Assembly: GCF_964340395.1 (NCBI RefSeq)
Contig: NC_135555.1
Span: 8,938,931-9,002,930 of the forward strand
DNA length: 64,000 nucleotides
Source of the DNA: Glandiceps talaboti
Lineage: Eukaryota > Hemichordata > Enteropneusta > Spengelidae
Reading direction: 5' to 3'
Position 1 is the stretch's first letter. The number at the start of each line of letters is the position of its first letter. The notes beneath the pieces were generated by a model that was given only the letters and a program-made list of their open reading frames with translations, was not told where the DNA came from and did not search any database. A program made the position numbers and the translations under genes. Of this stretch, positions 13,703 to 27,370 are shown piece after piece.

Positions 13703-16700
13703 TCACTTGACGATATGTTCTGAATGGTGAGAAGCACAGTAGAACTTCTTGTGTGCAATAAAAGTAGATAAATTGCTAAATTGTATATTGCATAATTTAC
13801 AATGCTTACTCTTATGGTTAGTTAACATAGGTTTTTTCAACTTTGGTGTTAACTTCTCCTCAGGTTGTGCACCTGTTGTTGAATAACTGTTAGAAAGTTC
13901 AGAAGCAGTGTCATTACTATTTACTGCAGAGTCTTTTGATAATTGTAGAGCCCCAGTCCTGTCAGTGTGGTGTTGCCTTGTAGCGAGCACATGGCATGCA
14001 TGTTTAGGCTCCTCGTCATCTGATAGTTTCTCAATTTTAATCTTGACTGGTGTCTCTGAGGTATTAGAGATATCTGACAAAGATTGACTTGATGGACAAG
14101 GACTTGAATCCTCAGCAGTATCATCATTAATTGGATCTGGTTGTCCACTCTCCACCTGTGCAGTGTCATTGTTGTCTTCTGATGGTGTTTTGCTTTGCTG
14201 CTCATTGTGATGGGCAGTATGTTCACCTAGTGGTGATTCTCTTTGTTGCTCATTGTACTGGTCAGAATGTTCACCTAGTGGTGACTTTCTTTGTTGCTCA
14301 TTGAACTGGGTAGTCTGTTTGCCTAGTGGTGATTTTCTTTGCTGCCTGTTGTACCGGGCAGTATGTTCTTCTGATGGTAGTATGATTTGCTGTTGGTTGT
14401 TCTGGACAGTATGTTCTTCTGGTGGTGATTTTCTTGGCTGCAGGTTGTACCGGGCAGTATGTTCACCTAGTGGTGATTTGCTTTGCTGTTGGTTGTACCG
14501 GGCAGTATGATTTGATGGGGAATTGGCCATGTAAATTACTTTATCACTGGCTGTATTTTCAGGTTTGGGTGAAGATTCACTGCTACTTGGTGAATGTCGA
14601 GTCTCTTGCTGCATACTAGGTAATATTTTGTCAGTCATTGACTTGGTACATTGGTGACCATGACTTGTAAGAATGCCTTCCTTTGTAGCAGCTTTGAATC
14701 CACAGAGTCCGCATTGGTATGGCTTAAACTCGCTGTGTGACTTCATATGATCCTGAAGACTTGATGCAATGGCAGTAGTGTACATACAGTACGGACACTG
14801 GAATAATTTACATTGGTGTTTTTTATACAGTTCGGCTTCTAGGAATGTCTGCTGGCAGTTAACACAAACTAGTATTTGTGCAGGCTCAGCCACTCTCACT
14901 AGATTGCCATGTGTGTATTCTGTTGCCTCAGCCTTCCTTGGCAACACCACAGCAGTACCTTGGCTAGCAAAGTGCTTTGTTACTTTTCCAGGAGATTGGG
15001 CCTGGCATCTGGGTGATTTTATCATTTGGATGCTGCTATTTCTGTATGCGTCAGTACGTGAATTGCAATAGTATGTTTTGTGTACCATAAAACTCTCTCT
15101 TCTACTGAATGTTATGCCACAGGGGATACACATGAATGCATGTTCACCCCTGCTTGCAAGCTCAGATGGCACACTTTGATAGTTACAGGCATTGGCACAA
15201 CTTTCATCATCATCAACAGGTTCTTCTTTGACTTTGATCTCTGAGTGGACTTTCTCTGAAGAGGGTGTGTCATGTTTGGTCTCCTTGGGCAATACTTGTT
15301 TACCATCAACATCTCTCTGACCTTGCTGATTCACTGAGTCATGGAAAGCCTTATCACAGTTCTGCAATGTGACAGAAGAAGCCTTACTGCCAGGTTCTTT
15401 TTTCACTACTACAACACTGTTTGTTTGACATTCAGGAGATGATAATCTAGGAGAACGATCATTTTCATTGTGAGAATCAGTGTAGCTTGGGGTATGTGAA
15501 AGATTCCTTTCTTTTAAACTCTCACCAACACTGCTACTTCTCTCAGAATCTGTATTTTCTGACCCAGTTGTACTCAATGAAACCACTTCAGCTACTGACA
15601 TTTTACTAGAACCCGCTTCAATAGGTGTCGTACTCTGATCAGGACTGGCACTACTGTGTTGTTTTCTTTCTTCCAATTTTGGTGGATGATGACTTGCACA
15701 ATAATACTTCTTGTGTGCTAGAAAACTCTCCTCTCTACTGAAACTAATGTCACATTCATAACATTTATATTCCACATATGGGGATGCAGTGATAGGAACA
15801 TTCATCATAGGTATATATGTAATCTGTGGTGATAACGCTGGTAATGGCAGAGGTGAAACTTTCATGACAGATGCTGTATCTGCAGGAACAACTCGTTTAC
15901 TCTTCGTACTCAGATCCAATGGTTGGTCACTTCCAGTTTTTTCATGGGCAGAATGTTGAGGTTCAACACTTGGTGATGTCACTGATGTTGGTGTCTGCAT
16001 ACTTTGAACTGTTACAGTGGGTACAGGTAAAACAAAATTGTACATATGGGTGGTGGGTAAATGTACAGCACCAGGAATACTGGACATCATCACCGCTGGT
16101 CTTGTCTGAGGATCAATGAAGTGAACATTTTTATTGATATCTGTTTGCTTTGGACTTATTCCATCCTTACGTTTACTGCTCTGCTTTACATGCTGTTGAG
16201 TATCTGTTTCCCTTGCATTCTGTAGATGGACAACGTTTTCAGATTTATCTGTATTGTTAGCCTCAGTGTCTTTCACTTTGCCTCTTAATGATACCTTACT
16301 ATTTAAGTGTCTTGAAGCACAATAATATGTCTTATGTGCTATAAAGTTCTTCCGAGAATTGAAATGAATGTTGCACTGAAAACATATGTTTGTATCATCA
16401 ACTTGCATTAACTCAGTGATGCCATTACAGTCTGACAGTTCTTTGACCTCCTCATCAGATTCTTTCTCTACAGGAGACAAAACAGTTTTGTCATTACTAC
16501 TTCCAATTACACTTTTCTTTTTGTTAGAAGACTTACACCTTCCTTTGTGTTTGTGTTCAATGGTCCTGTTGTCTTCACTAGAACAGCTACTTGAACACGA
16601 TCTCCTCTCACTATCATTCTCAGACTCTTCTTCCACCTGTCTTTCATTGACAGGTTGACCCATTGCTATGGCAACAGCTCTTTTGACTGTATGAGTAGAA

Positions 16701-17313
16701 ATCTGTTTCAAAGCTTCATCTTTGTAATTTTCTATCGGCTGATGTCTTTCTAGCATATGTAACATGAGTTGGGAACGACTAATCATAACCATTTGGCACC
16801 TGTCACAAACATGAGGTTCTTGAGACACATGGCTTAGGGAATGTTCTTGAAATGTTGGTTTACTATCAGTAACAAATGAACACACAGTACACTTGAATAC
16901 TACTGGCATCTCCCTGCTGTCAGACACACGTTCTCTACAGCTGTCTGAACTATTACTGTTTGGACAGGATGGTGAGCTGACTTTGTCTGATTCATTTTCA
17001 CTGTCTTGAGACTTGTGGACTGTAAGATAATGCTGTTCCAGATCACTGTCACCGGTGAATTTGACATGGCATATCCTACATACTAATGTATGGTCCTCCA
17101 CTAGATTACTAGGATAGCTGGGAGTACTTGGAGAGCTGACTTCTCCTTCGTCATTATAACTGGTTTCCATGACACTCCTCATTAATCTTATTTTCTTTGG
17201 AGGTGGAGGTACTGACTCACTGGCAGATGCTCTACAGTAATATTTCCTATGTGCCTGGAAATTACTCTCACATTGAAATATAATACCACAGCTGTTGCAG
17301 GAAAATGATTGAT
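13703..17313 (-). CDS. ZFPM (FOG): FOG/ZFPM cofactor, large 3' zinc-finger exon
   Basis: Transcriptional cofactor of the Friend-of-GATA family, expected to act in the nucleus by binding GATA factors. The exon starts after a pyrimidine-rich acceptor ending CTTCTCAG (17313) and encodes 1202 full codons. A finger of the CCHC type characteristic of FOGs comes first (C5, C8, H21, C26). Then come three C2H2 fingers (C78-H99, C141-H161, C169-H190), a CCHC finger (C310-C331), PLDLS at 464-468 (CtBP-binding motif), and CCHC fingers near 515-539 and 726-750. A block of three further fingers lies at about 812-887 and a last CCHC finger ends at C1192. The extreme C-terminus (FIAHKKFYCASHH, ending EHIVK) closely resembles the end of vertebrate ZFPM2. 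ψKxE motifs (VKKE, VKEE, IKIE) are possible SUMO sites. The four exons give about 1377 residues, longer than vertebrate FOG1/FOG2. Confidence 0.95.
14173..14508 (-). repeat. 48-bp (16-aa) in-frame coding tandem repeat in FOG, seven copies
   Basis: Unit boundaries on the plus strand fall at about 14173, 14221, 14269, 14317, 14365, 14413 and 14461, exactly 48 bases apart. Each unit encodes a variant of EHTARYNQQQRKSPLG (exon residues about 935-1046), between the extra finger block and the final CCHC finger. Because 48 is a multiple of 3, copy-number change would keep the frame. The segment is hydrophilic and probably disordered. Its SP motifs could be proline-directed phosphorylation sites; that is inference. 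Confidence 0.95.
15908..15922 (-). other. CtBP-binding motif PLDLS in FOG
   Basis: Codons CCA TTG GAT CTG AGT encode PLDLS, followed by TKSKR. FOG proteins recruit the CtBP corepressor through PxDLS motifs. Vertebrate FOG2 has a PIDLS at a comparable place among its fingers. Confidence 0.9.
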
Positions 17314-19511
17314 CTGAGAAGGAAGAAAAGAAAGAAAATCTTCATCAATTTTGATTATTTTCTATCCTTTCCTTGTGGCTAGTTGAAATTAATGGATGTA
17401 TGTAATTCAATGTGCTTTGAGGTGATCAACAATGAGATTTCTTGGTCACTAGAATTCATTCACTTCATCGTGTCGTTACAAATCTTGCTGTAGGTTCACA
17501 AGAGATCACTTCTATTAATTTAGTGAACCACTCCCAAACGAAAGATAAGTGTAAAACATGTTTGCAAACTTAGTCTCGTTGTAATGACTGTCATTACATG
17601 CAGAGTTATGTCAGTCACATTCAGTGCTTCAATATTGGCACTGCTAGTAAAAGATCAAGTAAAACACACACAACTATTATGGCTAAAACTCAACAATGCT
17701 GGAGTAATCAACTGAACAATCTCACGTCCTTAACAACCTGTTTTCTCCTGCTGTATATGTAAATCAAATTGCTGAATTCAGATGGAAAATACATCATTTA
17801 CATAGATTAGATTATTATGTTTGCTGTGACAAAAATGACACACTGTTGTGGTATTCACAAATTACAGATTTTTGCTCTGAAACACTACACCATCGTTATA
17901 GCCTTGATAAGGGAATGGAATTTTTTCATTTAATATTTCATAGTTAGAAGCTGACTTTGGTAACTATGTTGTCAAATTCACAAAAATTGAATAAGAGTTC
18001 CGGTGTAACTTTATTGGATTTTAACATTTAACTCAAGCTTTGTCCTTGTGTACATATTTGTTTAATTTTGCGGGTGTCATTAAAGACACATGGTGCCTTT
18101 ATTGCCTGGCATGTTTTTAATATTAAAATCAACCAAATAATTCATTCCTTTGCAGGAGTTTGCATCACAGGAACACATGTTCAATCTACTTCAGTAGTTA
18201 CAAACAAAAAGTACAAAGTTGTAAATTATCAGTGAGTATTAGTACAAGGACAAACTCCTAATATTACTTTGTTAATATCATGTATTGTAAACATGTAAAA
18301 ATTCCTGGAGGACACCCCAACATTCCCCTTACAAGAGGGGATACCCCCTCTTGAGTTAGGCACAGACAGCATTTTGAGGTAGAGATAGAGTGAGCTCATT
18401 GAATTGACTTTGAAGTTTAACATTCATGTCAAGGTCAGTTATATAGGCTAACAACAGACTCACTGATGTACTCTAGGTCCAATAAGAGAAGATCAGTGGA
18501 GCCGCCTAACCTAAATACACTATCAGAGAATATACATTCACTGCCTCAGTTGATAGTCATTACACCTATACACATAAATGTGAGAAACCTTCTGGATCTG
18601 CAAATCCTTTCCAATTACTGTAAAGCTTTCACAATAAAAGCTATCCTTCCTAAATGTCACTGAGCAGCTACAGAATGTAAATGGACTGAATATGACACAG
18701 TTGGAGTTTCCTCTTTACTTTCAATTTGTAAGTGTAACAACGGGTATCCATCTGAAAAATTGATTCAAAACATTTGTGTATTGACTTGAAACCATTTTAG
18801 CCGCTTTTAATACTAAAATAATTAATGGACTAAGACAGACAATGCGCAACATGTTTCAACTAGATGGCTTGTTTTATTCTAAGTGGGTATTTCTTTCATT
18901 CATTGTAGACTACTGCACAGTTTGCATTTCTATATTTACAATTTTATAAAAATTATACATTTCCATGTTTCGTAGGCTTGTCTGATTGTTTGCTTGTTTT
19001 TCTTCAAAACATCACTTTGTAGTGTTTTGCGAAGACCTTCAGTAAAAGCATTTTTTAGAGTATTGCATATTTCATTATACTTCATTTATTCAACATTTTA
19101 TCATATGTACATTTTTCATCTCTGGTTTTTCTTTCAAAATTCATTAATAACTAGATATTATTCCCAAATATTTTTCTTTGTTCAGCCAAGGAAACTACAA
19201 GAGGCCTAAGGGATCTTGTCACTTGAGTATTTTCCAGTTGAATGAAGCAAATTTTGGGGAATAATGGTATAATTTATAAACAATTGGGGAAAATAACAGG
19301 GTAATCTGGTATGTTTTGAGCACCGCAAAACCAGTGATGTTGACACTGGTTGTCATGTTATAGAACAACCAGGGTATATAATTCAAATTTTCTGTTCAAA
19401 GATAATAACTTGGCTTGTGCATGGTATAAGTAATAGGCAGATTTCAAAACATATTTTAGTTAAATTAGTATATTTTTCTTATATTTTATAATGTTAGAAT
19501 TTTGTATATCA
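17314..19511 (-). other. Start of the last FOG intron (17314-42407), no element seen
   Basis: The intron is phase 1: exon 42614-42408 ends with a lone G and this exon opens with AT, making an Asp codon. This part is unique AT-rich sequence with no coding or repeat signal. Confidence 0.6.
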
Positions 19512-19770
19512 CAATTTATTTATTTATTTATTTATCGGATAACCAACAGGAGCACGTCCCATTTATAGGCTCCTTTGGTTCATTGTTAGTGCAGGAGGAA
19601 ACCAAAGTACCTGGGAAAAACCTGCGTTGTACGGTAGAGTCAAACTTAATGAAACTCTTCTTACAGCATGGTAAATTTTAATCAAACCTAGCCGACACCT
19701 TGTGGGTTCAAACCCAGGCTGTAGAGGTAAGAGGTGTACAAGCTAACTGCTCGGCCACCGACAACCTCTA
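19512..19770 (-). mobile_element. tRNA-derived SINE
   Basis: Read on the minus strand, the element opens with GTTGTCGGTGGCCGAGCAGT. It contains an A box (TGGCCGAGCAGTTAG, 19757-19743) and, about 30 bases on, a B box (GGGTTTGAACCC, 19715-19704), the layout of a class-II (Leu/Ser-like) tRNA head. A body with a CTTTGGTTTCCTCCTGCAC segment follows, and the element ends in an (ATAA)n tail (19534-19515). A GGTTTCCTCC-type segment also recurs in other animal SINEs. It is probably an inactive insertion in the FOG intron; no clear target-site duplication was found. Confidence 0.85.
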
Positions 19771-20431
19771 TTGGATAACCCTGTGTAATGAATTGGGGAA
19801 CTGACTCAATGATAAATTTTACCATAGACAGTGGACCATGATTTTACTGACAGTTACAGCCTTTATTTAAAAACACGGCTTTCACTCTAGTAACTGTTAA
19901 TTATTGACGTTATGTGATGCATGTGTATTTGACTGGCATATTTAGGTTGTGATGAGTCTTACAGATTTAAGTTGTAACGACATAGGCACAAACACAGCAA
20001 CATCAATAAAGTGGGAAATAATGGCAATATGATTACAATCATGTCCACCTATGTTATGTTTTCGTAAAAAAACATTAAAGGATATTGCAAGTCTGTTATC
20101 ATCTGATCATTGTCATCACTGTACATCATACCTCTATCCTTAATTACAAAGTACATGTACAACTCTCAGCAGCAAACTGTAACAGAGATAGAGAGATTGG
20201 AGTTGAAAAGAAAAACAATTACAACATTTGTAAATGTAGTCGGGTTGTCTGTGAGATTGTATCAATACCAGTTCCATATCAGTATACTATCAGGCTACAG
20301 AAAAATTCAATTTACTCAATTTATCATATTTTGATAGAAATGATACCTTTATCACAGAGTAAGGGGTTATTTCATTGTTCTGGTACTTTTATAAATGATG
20401 TATCTCTGCATTATCCTCTCAATGGCAATAA
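19771..20431. other. FOG intron, no element seen
   Basis: Unique AT-rich sequence. The long plus-strand open frame that begins near 20085 runs into the next repeat and is not supported as a gene. Confidence 0.5.
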
Positions 20432-20695
20432 TGATACACACACACCTGTATCCTCAATTAACATGCCGGATACACATATTTACATGTATTATGACACACA
20501 CCTGTATCCTCAATTTAACATACACATATTACCTCTTTGGATACACATACTGGTATTTACAAGACACACATCTGTATCCTCAATTAACTTGCACATATTA
20601 CCTTTTTTGGTTACACATATTTACATATGTTAATTAAGACACATACCTGTACCCTCCATTAACGTGTGCACATACTGGACACATGAATGACACAT
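20432..20695. repeat. ~70-bp tandem repeat, four diverged copies
   Basis: GACACACACCTGTATCCTCA-type sequence recurs near 20436, 20491, 20563 and 20637. Each copy is followed by ATTAAC and a CACATATT segment. Unit length varies from 55 to 74 bases. Confidence 0.8.
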
Positions 20696-21763
20696 CAAAA
20701 AGAGTTTTGATGATTAATTAAGTGCACTACGTTTTAGGTACGTGCCATATCATCTCCTACAGTTTATCATCAGTTAAATCCCTATACATATATCTTTCAG
20801 GGAACTTCATTCCATTCCCCAAATTTCCCATTATCTTTTCCAGGATTATAGAAATCTTCACAAAAAGGTGTCACATTTATTACTAAAGAACACATTTTTA
20901 ACATAGAACCCACACTTGTATCTCTTCAATTTGAACAAGAAATCAATACTTTTTACATAATTGCATACTAAGAATGTACAATATGGGAAACATATAAGAA
21001 GTACCCTCCTTGCAAAGTACTAAAAGTCTACTTTGCAATTTTGCAAACATATAAGAATTATCTATTTGTATATATTGCTACTTTTGTGATGCCACCCATT
21101 AAACTATACTGCATATATGCAAGGAGTACCTTTTTGTAAATAGCCGAAATTCAATACTTACATAGTACCAGTACAGGTAATGTTGTCAGTAACTATAATA
21201 CTATAAAATTAGCGTATTTTCCTTCAAATATATTGGTTGACCTTATCTCTGTTTTCCATCATTTATTTTCATTAACATTAATACGACAAAATTGGTTAAA
21301 TCTTTGATTTTGTAGCCAATGGCAACATATAATGAAGAATCATCAATTACAATTTTGATAGGTAGGATCCATTACAACAGTCTGTTAACTATACGGTATA
21401 CCACTTATTTTTCTGACTTTTTATTCTTTTAAACCTTTACAAATGATTCACTTTCACTTGAATTTGAATTCTATACACTGTTTCTTCTTGACATGCAAGA
21501 AAATGAATTCCATTATCAACATGATTTCTATCATTTATAATTTGAACCAAACCTCTTTAATATTAAGCTGAGATGCAAAATGTAACAAGTCAAAGATTTG
21601 ATCCATACATTTGTACTCATACATTTACTAATAATTTGTCACAAATATAATTTTAATTTCATTTAACTAAACTTGTTTCTTTTATATGAATCCTTTTAAA
21701 CATAGGAATGTGTTATATATGTATGTATGTGTGTATGTATGACTTCTCCAACTTGTCAATCTT
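20696..21763. other. FOG intron, no element seen
   Basis: AT-rich sequence with no exon-like signal. A short (ATGT)n run occurs at about 21717-21740. Confidence 0.5.
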
Positions 21764-21808
21764 GACACACACACACACACGTGTGTGTGCGTGTGTGTGT
21801 GTGTGTGC
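21764..21808. repeat. (CA)n-(GT)n inverted microsatellite
   Basis: About 8 CA units are followed directly by CGTGTGTG and a GT run, forming a self-complementary purine-pyrimidine alternating tract with Z-DNA and hairpin potential. Confidence 0.9.
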
Positions 21809-21839
21809 ATTCACTTTTACTTTTTGGATATTGATCCAC

Positions 21840-22470
21840 TTGCTAACCATCCCTATTTTTATGTACACCATCATTTAGCTGTTGATATGGGCATAGTCTT
21901 GTTGCTAGGTATATATGTCCATTTTTGGAATGTTTATCAACTAACCTATTAACTCCTGTTGTTATCTTTGCAATACACCTCATCATTTGGCTGTTGCTAT
22001 GGCCACTGTCTTGTTGCTGGGCATAGTTGCATACTTTTTTTTTGCATGTTTATCAATTTGTCTATTTATCCCTGTTATCTTTGCAATACACACCATCAAT
22101 TAGCTCTTGCTATGGGCATGATCTGGTTACTAGGCATTCTTGCATGCATTTTTTGAATCTTTATTCATTTGCATACCCTACCCTGTTGCTACCTTTACAA
22201 TATACCATCATTTGGCTGTTATGCGCATGGTCTTGTCACTAGGGATATTTGCATACATTTTTTTACTTTATCTATTCTATCAAGATCTGTTATCTTTGCA
22301 ATATACATCATCCTTTGGCTGTTGCTATTGGCATGGTCTTGTTATTAGGCATATTTGCATACATTTTTGATGCTTAATTCACCTCCCTACCATCCCTGTT
22401 GTTATCTTTGTAACATACATCATCATTTGACTGTTGCTAAGTGTGTGGTCATGTATGGTGGGGCTAGTTG
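21840..22470. repeat. ~113-bp tandem repeat, about five copies
   Basis: GTTATCTTTGCAATA or a close variant recurs at about 21961, 22074, 22187, 22289 and 22401. Each copy is followed by CATCATTTGGCTGTTGCTAT, TGGTCTTGTT and TTTGCATACATTTTT segments. The overlapping plus-strand open frames here are products of the repeat. Confidence 0.9.
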
Positions 22471-22479
22471 TGTCAAAAT

Positions 22480-22860
22480 ATTTTTAATAATTAACTCGTC
22501 CAGAAACATCCCCACCAAATTTCAGTCCCATTCACCATGTAGTTTTTGAGATATAAGTTTTTGACTTTCTTCTATACATCCCTAGTTTCGACCACATTAA
22601 ATTTCAGTCAAATCTGGTCAGTAGTTTTGGAATTAAAGATTTTTGAACAAAAAGACACATTTCTACACCTAATTTGCATATCACTGATGGGATCAACATG
22701 TCATGAACAAATCTTAATCTACACATCCCTAAGAATGTTCCCAACAAATTTAAGACCAATCTGCCCATGCCAGTTGTTTTGGAGTTTAAGTTTTGCACCA
22801 AAAGTCATGTTTTTTTTCCAAATGCATATCTATGATGCAATCATTTTCATTTGAACAATT
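22480..22860. repeat. Decayed interspersed repeat with internal periodicity
   Basis: Three related segments carry CATCCC followed by CACCAAATTTCAGTC, CACATTAAATTTCAGTC or CAACAAATTTAAGAC, then a TTTTGGA or TTTTGAG-type core. Spacing is about 90-150 bases. A (CA)n run follows at 22873-22896. The transposon class is unknown. Confidence 0.55.
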
Positions 22861-23066
22861 TTCCACTTTAAGTGACACACACACACACACACACACTTCA
22901 TAATGCCTATTCATGTAGCAGTACCGAAACTCAGTTCAGTTGTGCTAAAAATCAACACCCTCTACAGCCAATCAAACATATGATTCATAATAGTTTCCTT
23001 CTGACTTTAATTGTCTAACCCATCCAGACTGTGAAATTGAAAGTATCACTAAAATATATACATACC

Positions 23067-24773
<1,707 letters not shown>

Positions 24774-25051
24774 GACTATAGAGTTTCAATTAGGTGGCAT
24801 GATGCTTTGTTTTACTTTTCACATGTTTTTCTTTATTATCAATTACACACACCAAAATACAAACACTGAACATTCCAACAAGGACTATTCAAACACAAAA
24901 CTGTTTATTTGTGCTCATAATGAGATAAAATGTAGCATTTTATGTGAATGCATGCACTATTAGTGCCTGTATTTTGTGTTTGTAATTCGTAACGAAAAAT
25001 GTGCAAAACGTAAAAAAAAAAATCACGCCACTTACTGAAACTCTAGACTAT
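24774..25051. mobile_element. Palindromic MITE-like element
   Basis: The left end ACTATAGAGTTTCAATTAGG pairs with the right end (reverse complement AGTCTAGAGTTTCAGTAAGT). The arms keep matching inward (TTTTAC.TTTTCACATGTTTTTC against TTTTACGTTTTGCACATTTTTC, then AATTACA and AAATACA blocks) to a centre near 24910. No coding capacity. The arms are diverged by substitutions. Confidence 0.7.
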
Positions 25052-26789
25052 AATCTTTCTAATTTGGTTGTAACTTTTTAGTACTGTAATAATCCTGTGT
25101 TTAGTTTACGTTTTACAAAATCTACAACTTCATTCAGATAAAGTTACAAAGTAGCCTAAAAACTAGACCGATAATGAAGAACTTTATTTGACTGCAATAC
25201 ATTCAGACTTTAGCAACAGGATACATTAATCTATCATTTTACATATACAGAAAGTATCAACTTCATTCATCTCATGTCCTTGACAAAGGTTGTTCACTGA
25301 AGTACTTCAACTTCAAACTGTGATAAGTTGAATTTCATCAAGGACTGATAACTTCTCCTTGACCACCCTTAGCTTACAGAAATTGCAATAAATTGAAACC
25401 ATGGTAAAAGTACATTAATGAGTGTCTTATTGCAAAAGAGCTGATATATGAGTGAGGAACTGGACTTGATGGAAAGTGGTGATTTAATCCACAAATCTGT
25501 GGTTTCACACAGACTTTGTTTGATTCACTAAGTTGTAAACTGAAATGTATGGCACTAACAGGCATCCACAGCTATGCAGGTCGTAATTCATAATGAAAAT
25601 CACTTATTAAGCAAGCAAAAGTGAATGTCAATAGAATGTACAAAAAGACCCATCATCAATCAACCATTTAGGTGGGAAGTTTTATGAGGTATGTAGGTTA
25701 CTATGAGATGTTAAAACTCATGTAAAGGCTTTATTATGACAAAATAAACTAGTACTGACTCAATCTGTTCATAACTCATAATATTACCATATGTTGTATA
25801 CAAGACATGACAGATACATCTATTACATCTTGACAGCTAGGCTACTAAGGCTTTGATTATCTAATGGCATAGACAAAGGCCAGGGCCTTACAAAATTGCA
25901 TAATTATTAAAAATATTCATAGGTTTGATAGCTGATTGATGTCACCGTCCTCATCATAGCTGTCCTCATTGTCACCACCATCACGATCATCATCATACCA
26001 TACTGGGATTGGGCAATAAACTTTGAATTTCAGTAGAAATGCTGAAATGCTGAAATTCGCTCTTCATAAAACTATAATATCAAGTCTCTTTTGCTGAGAC
26101 AGAGATTTGAATACAAACAATACATAATTATACTATCAGACAGAAAACAGGTGACATTTTGTGACCACATCTTTGAAAACAAGAAAGTAAAACCATGCAT
26201 GATGATCAGTAACTTACTTTATTTTGACGACAAAGGACAGATAGATTCGTGAGATTGCGATTTCACTTGAATAAAATCACTAATGTCCTTCACTAAGACT
26301 TTAATCCTCTATTGACTAATAAAGCCTATTATTTCAATCAAAGATTTACATGTATGGAATTAAAGTTACATTGAATACAAAAACCTCATTTCAAACTTTA
26401 TTGGAATTTAATTTTTTTTTTAATTATATAATCCTGACCTCTCACTAATTTGTACTATACTCAATGCATTTTGAACAAGTTTAAAAATAAATCTGAACAG
26501 ACTCAAACTGAGTTTTTTGATTGGTTTCATTTGTACCATGACTTTTGCAAGGCTAGGAATCAATCGACTTGTGCAAAGCTATGCGAATCAACTTGAATCA
26601 GTGTATAGTAAGTTGGTGTTGATGCATTTCATTAAGGATCCATTATTATGGTCTTATCTCCCAATCAGTCTAGTCTCTCTCTCTTCTCTCGGTTGCTAAA
26701 ATTATACATTAAAATCTTATAGTACGTAGTAATCTATATGGCATGAATATGGGTTTTGTACATACATGTCCAGTGTGTCTACTCTGACT
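25052..26789. other. FOG intron, no element seen
   Basis: AT-rich unique sequence. Short open frames only. Confidence 0.5.
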
Positions 26790-27150
26790 GGAGCAGCATC
26801 TGCGTAGCGTCTACTCTGACCAGACCTGATTTGGTCAGTATATATATGACTCCATTCTCAGTCAGATATCCAAAGACCATTTAGAGTTTTCTTTTGAATA
26901 AATAATGAGACTCTGACTCGAGTAGGGTCAGGTAAATTTGGTTGGTATATAAGTCTATTCTCAGTCACAGATCCAAAGGCCCTTACAACTGTTTTGAGTT
27001 TTCATTTGAATAAATTCTGAGTCCCATAGAAATGCCTAGTTTGTCGACACTGGCTTCAGTTGAGTTAGGTATATTTGATTGGTTTATGACTGTTCTCAGT
27101 CAGAGATCTAAAGGCCCCCTTTGGAGTTTTCATTTCAATAAATAACAAGA
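26790..27150. repeat. ~100-135-bp tandem repeat, three diverged copies
   Basis: The segment (T/C)TCAGTCA.AGATC(C/T)AAAG(G/A)CC recurs at about 26859, 26962 and 27097. Each copy is followed by GAGTTTTC(A/T)TTT(G/C)AATAAAT and preceded by a CTGAC or TTGGT stretch. Confidence 0.8.
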
Positions 27151-27280
27151 TTTTCAGTCCTCGTTCACTGACTAATATAATACAAGTCCACACTGACCCA
27201 CATGATAAGGTCACGTACGTGTCTATGAATGCACACGATAAATATTTCAAGCATTAGTCAGTGAACGAGGACACAAAATC
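27151..27280. mobile_element. MITE-like element with ~30-bp terminal inverted repeats
   Basis: GTCCTCGTTCACTGACTAAT at 27157-27176 is exactly repeated in inverted orientation at 27253-27272. The match extends imperfectly outward through AGATTTT on both sides. The 76-base loop has no coding capacity. The size fits a very small non-autonomous DNA element or a fold-back remnant. Confidence 0.7.
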
Positions 27281-27370
27281 TCAATTATTTATTTATGTGG
27301 AAGAAAACACAGTCATGAGCCAGAAGTTGTGCTCTTGAGGCAAAAAATGTTTTACTGAGCTCTACTGTTT

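Noticed and set aside
14253-15071. Plus-strand open frames opposite the FOG exon
   Set aside because: They are antisense shadows of the zinc-finger exon and its in-frame repeat.
20085-20633. 182-codon plus-strand open frame
   Set aside because: It has no ATG at its start, its second half lies in a tandem repeat, it has no domain, and it sits inside a FOG intron.
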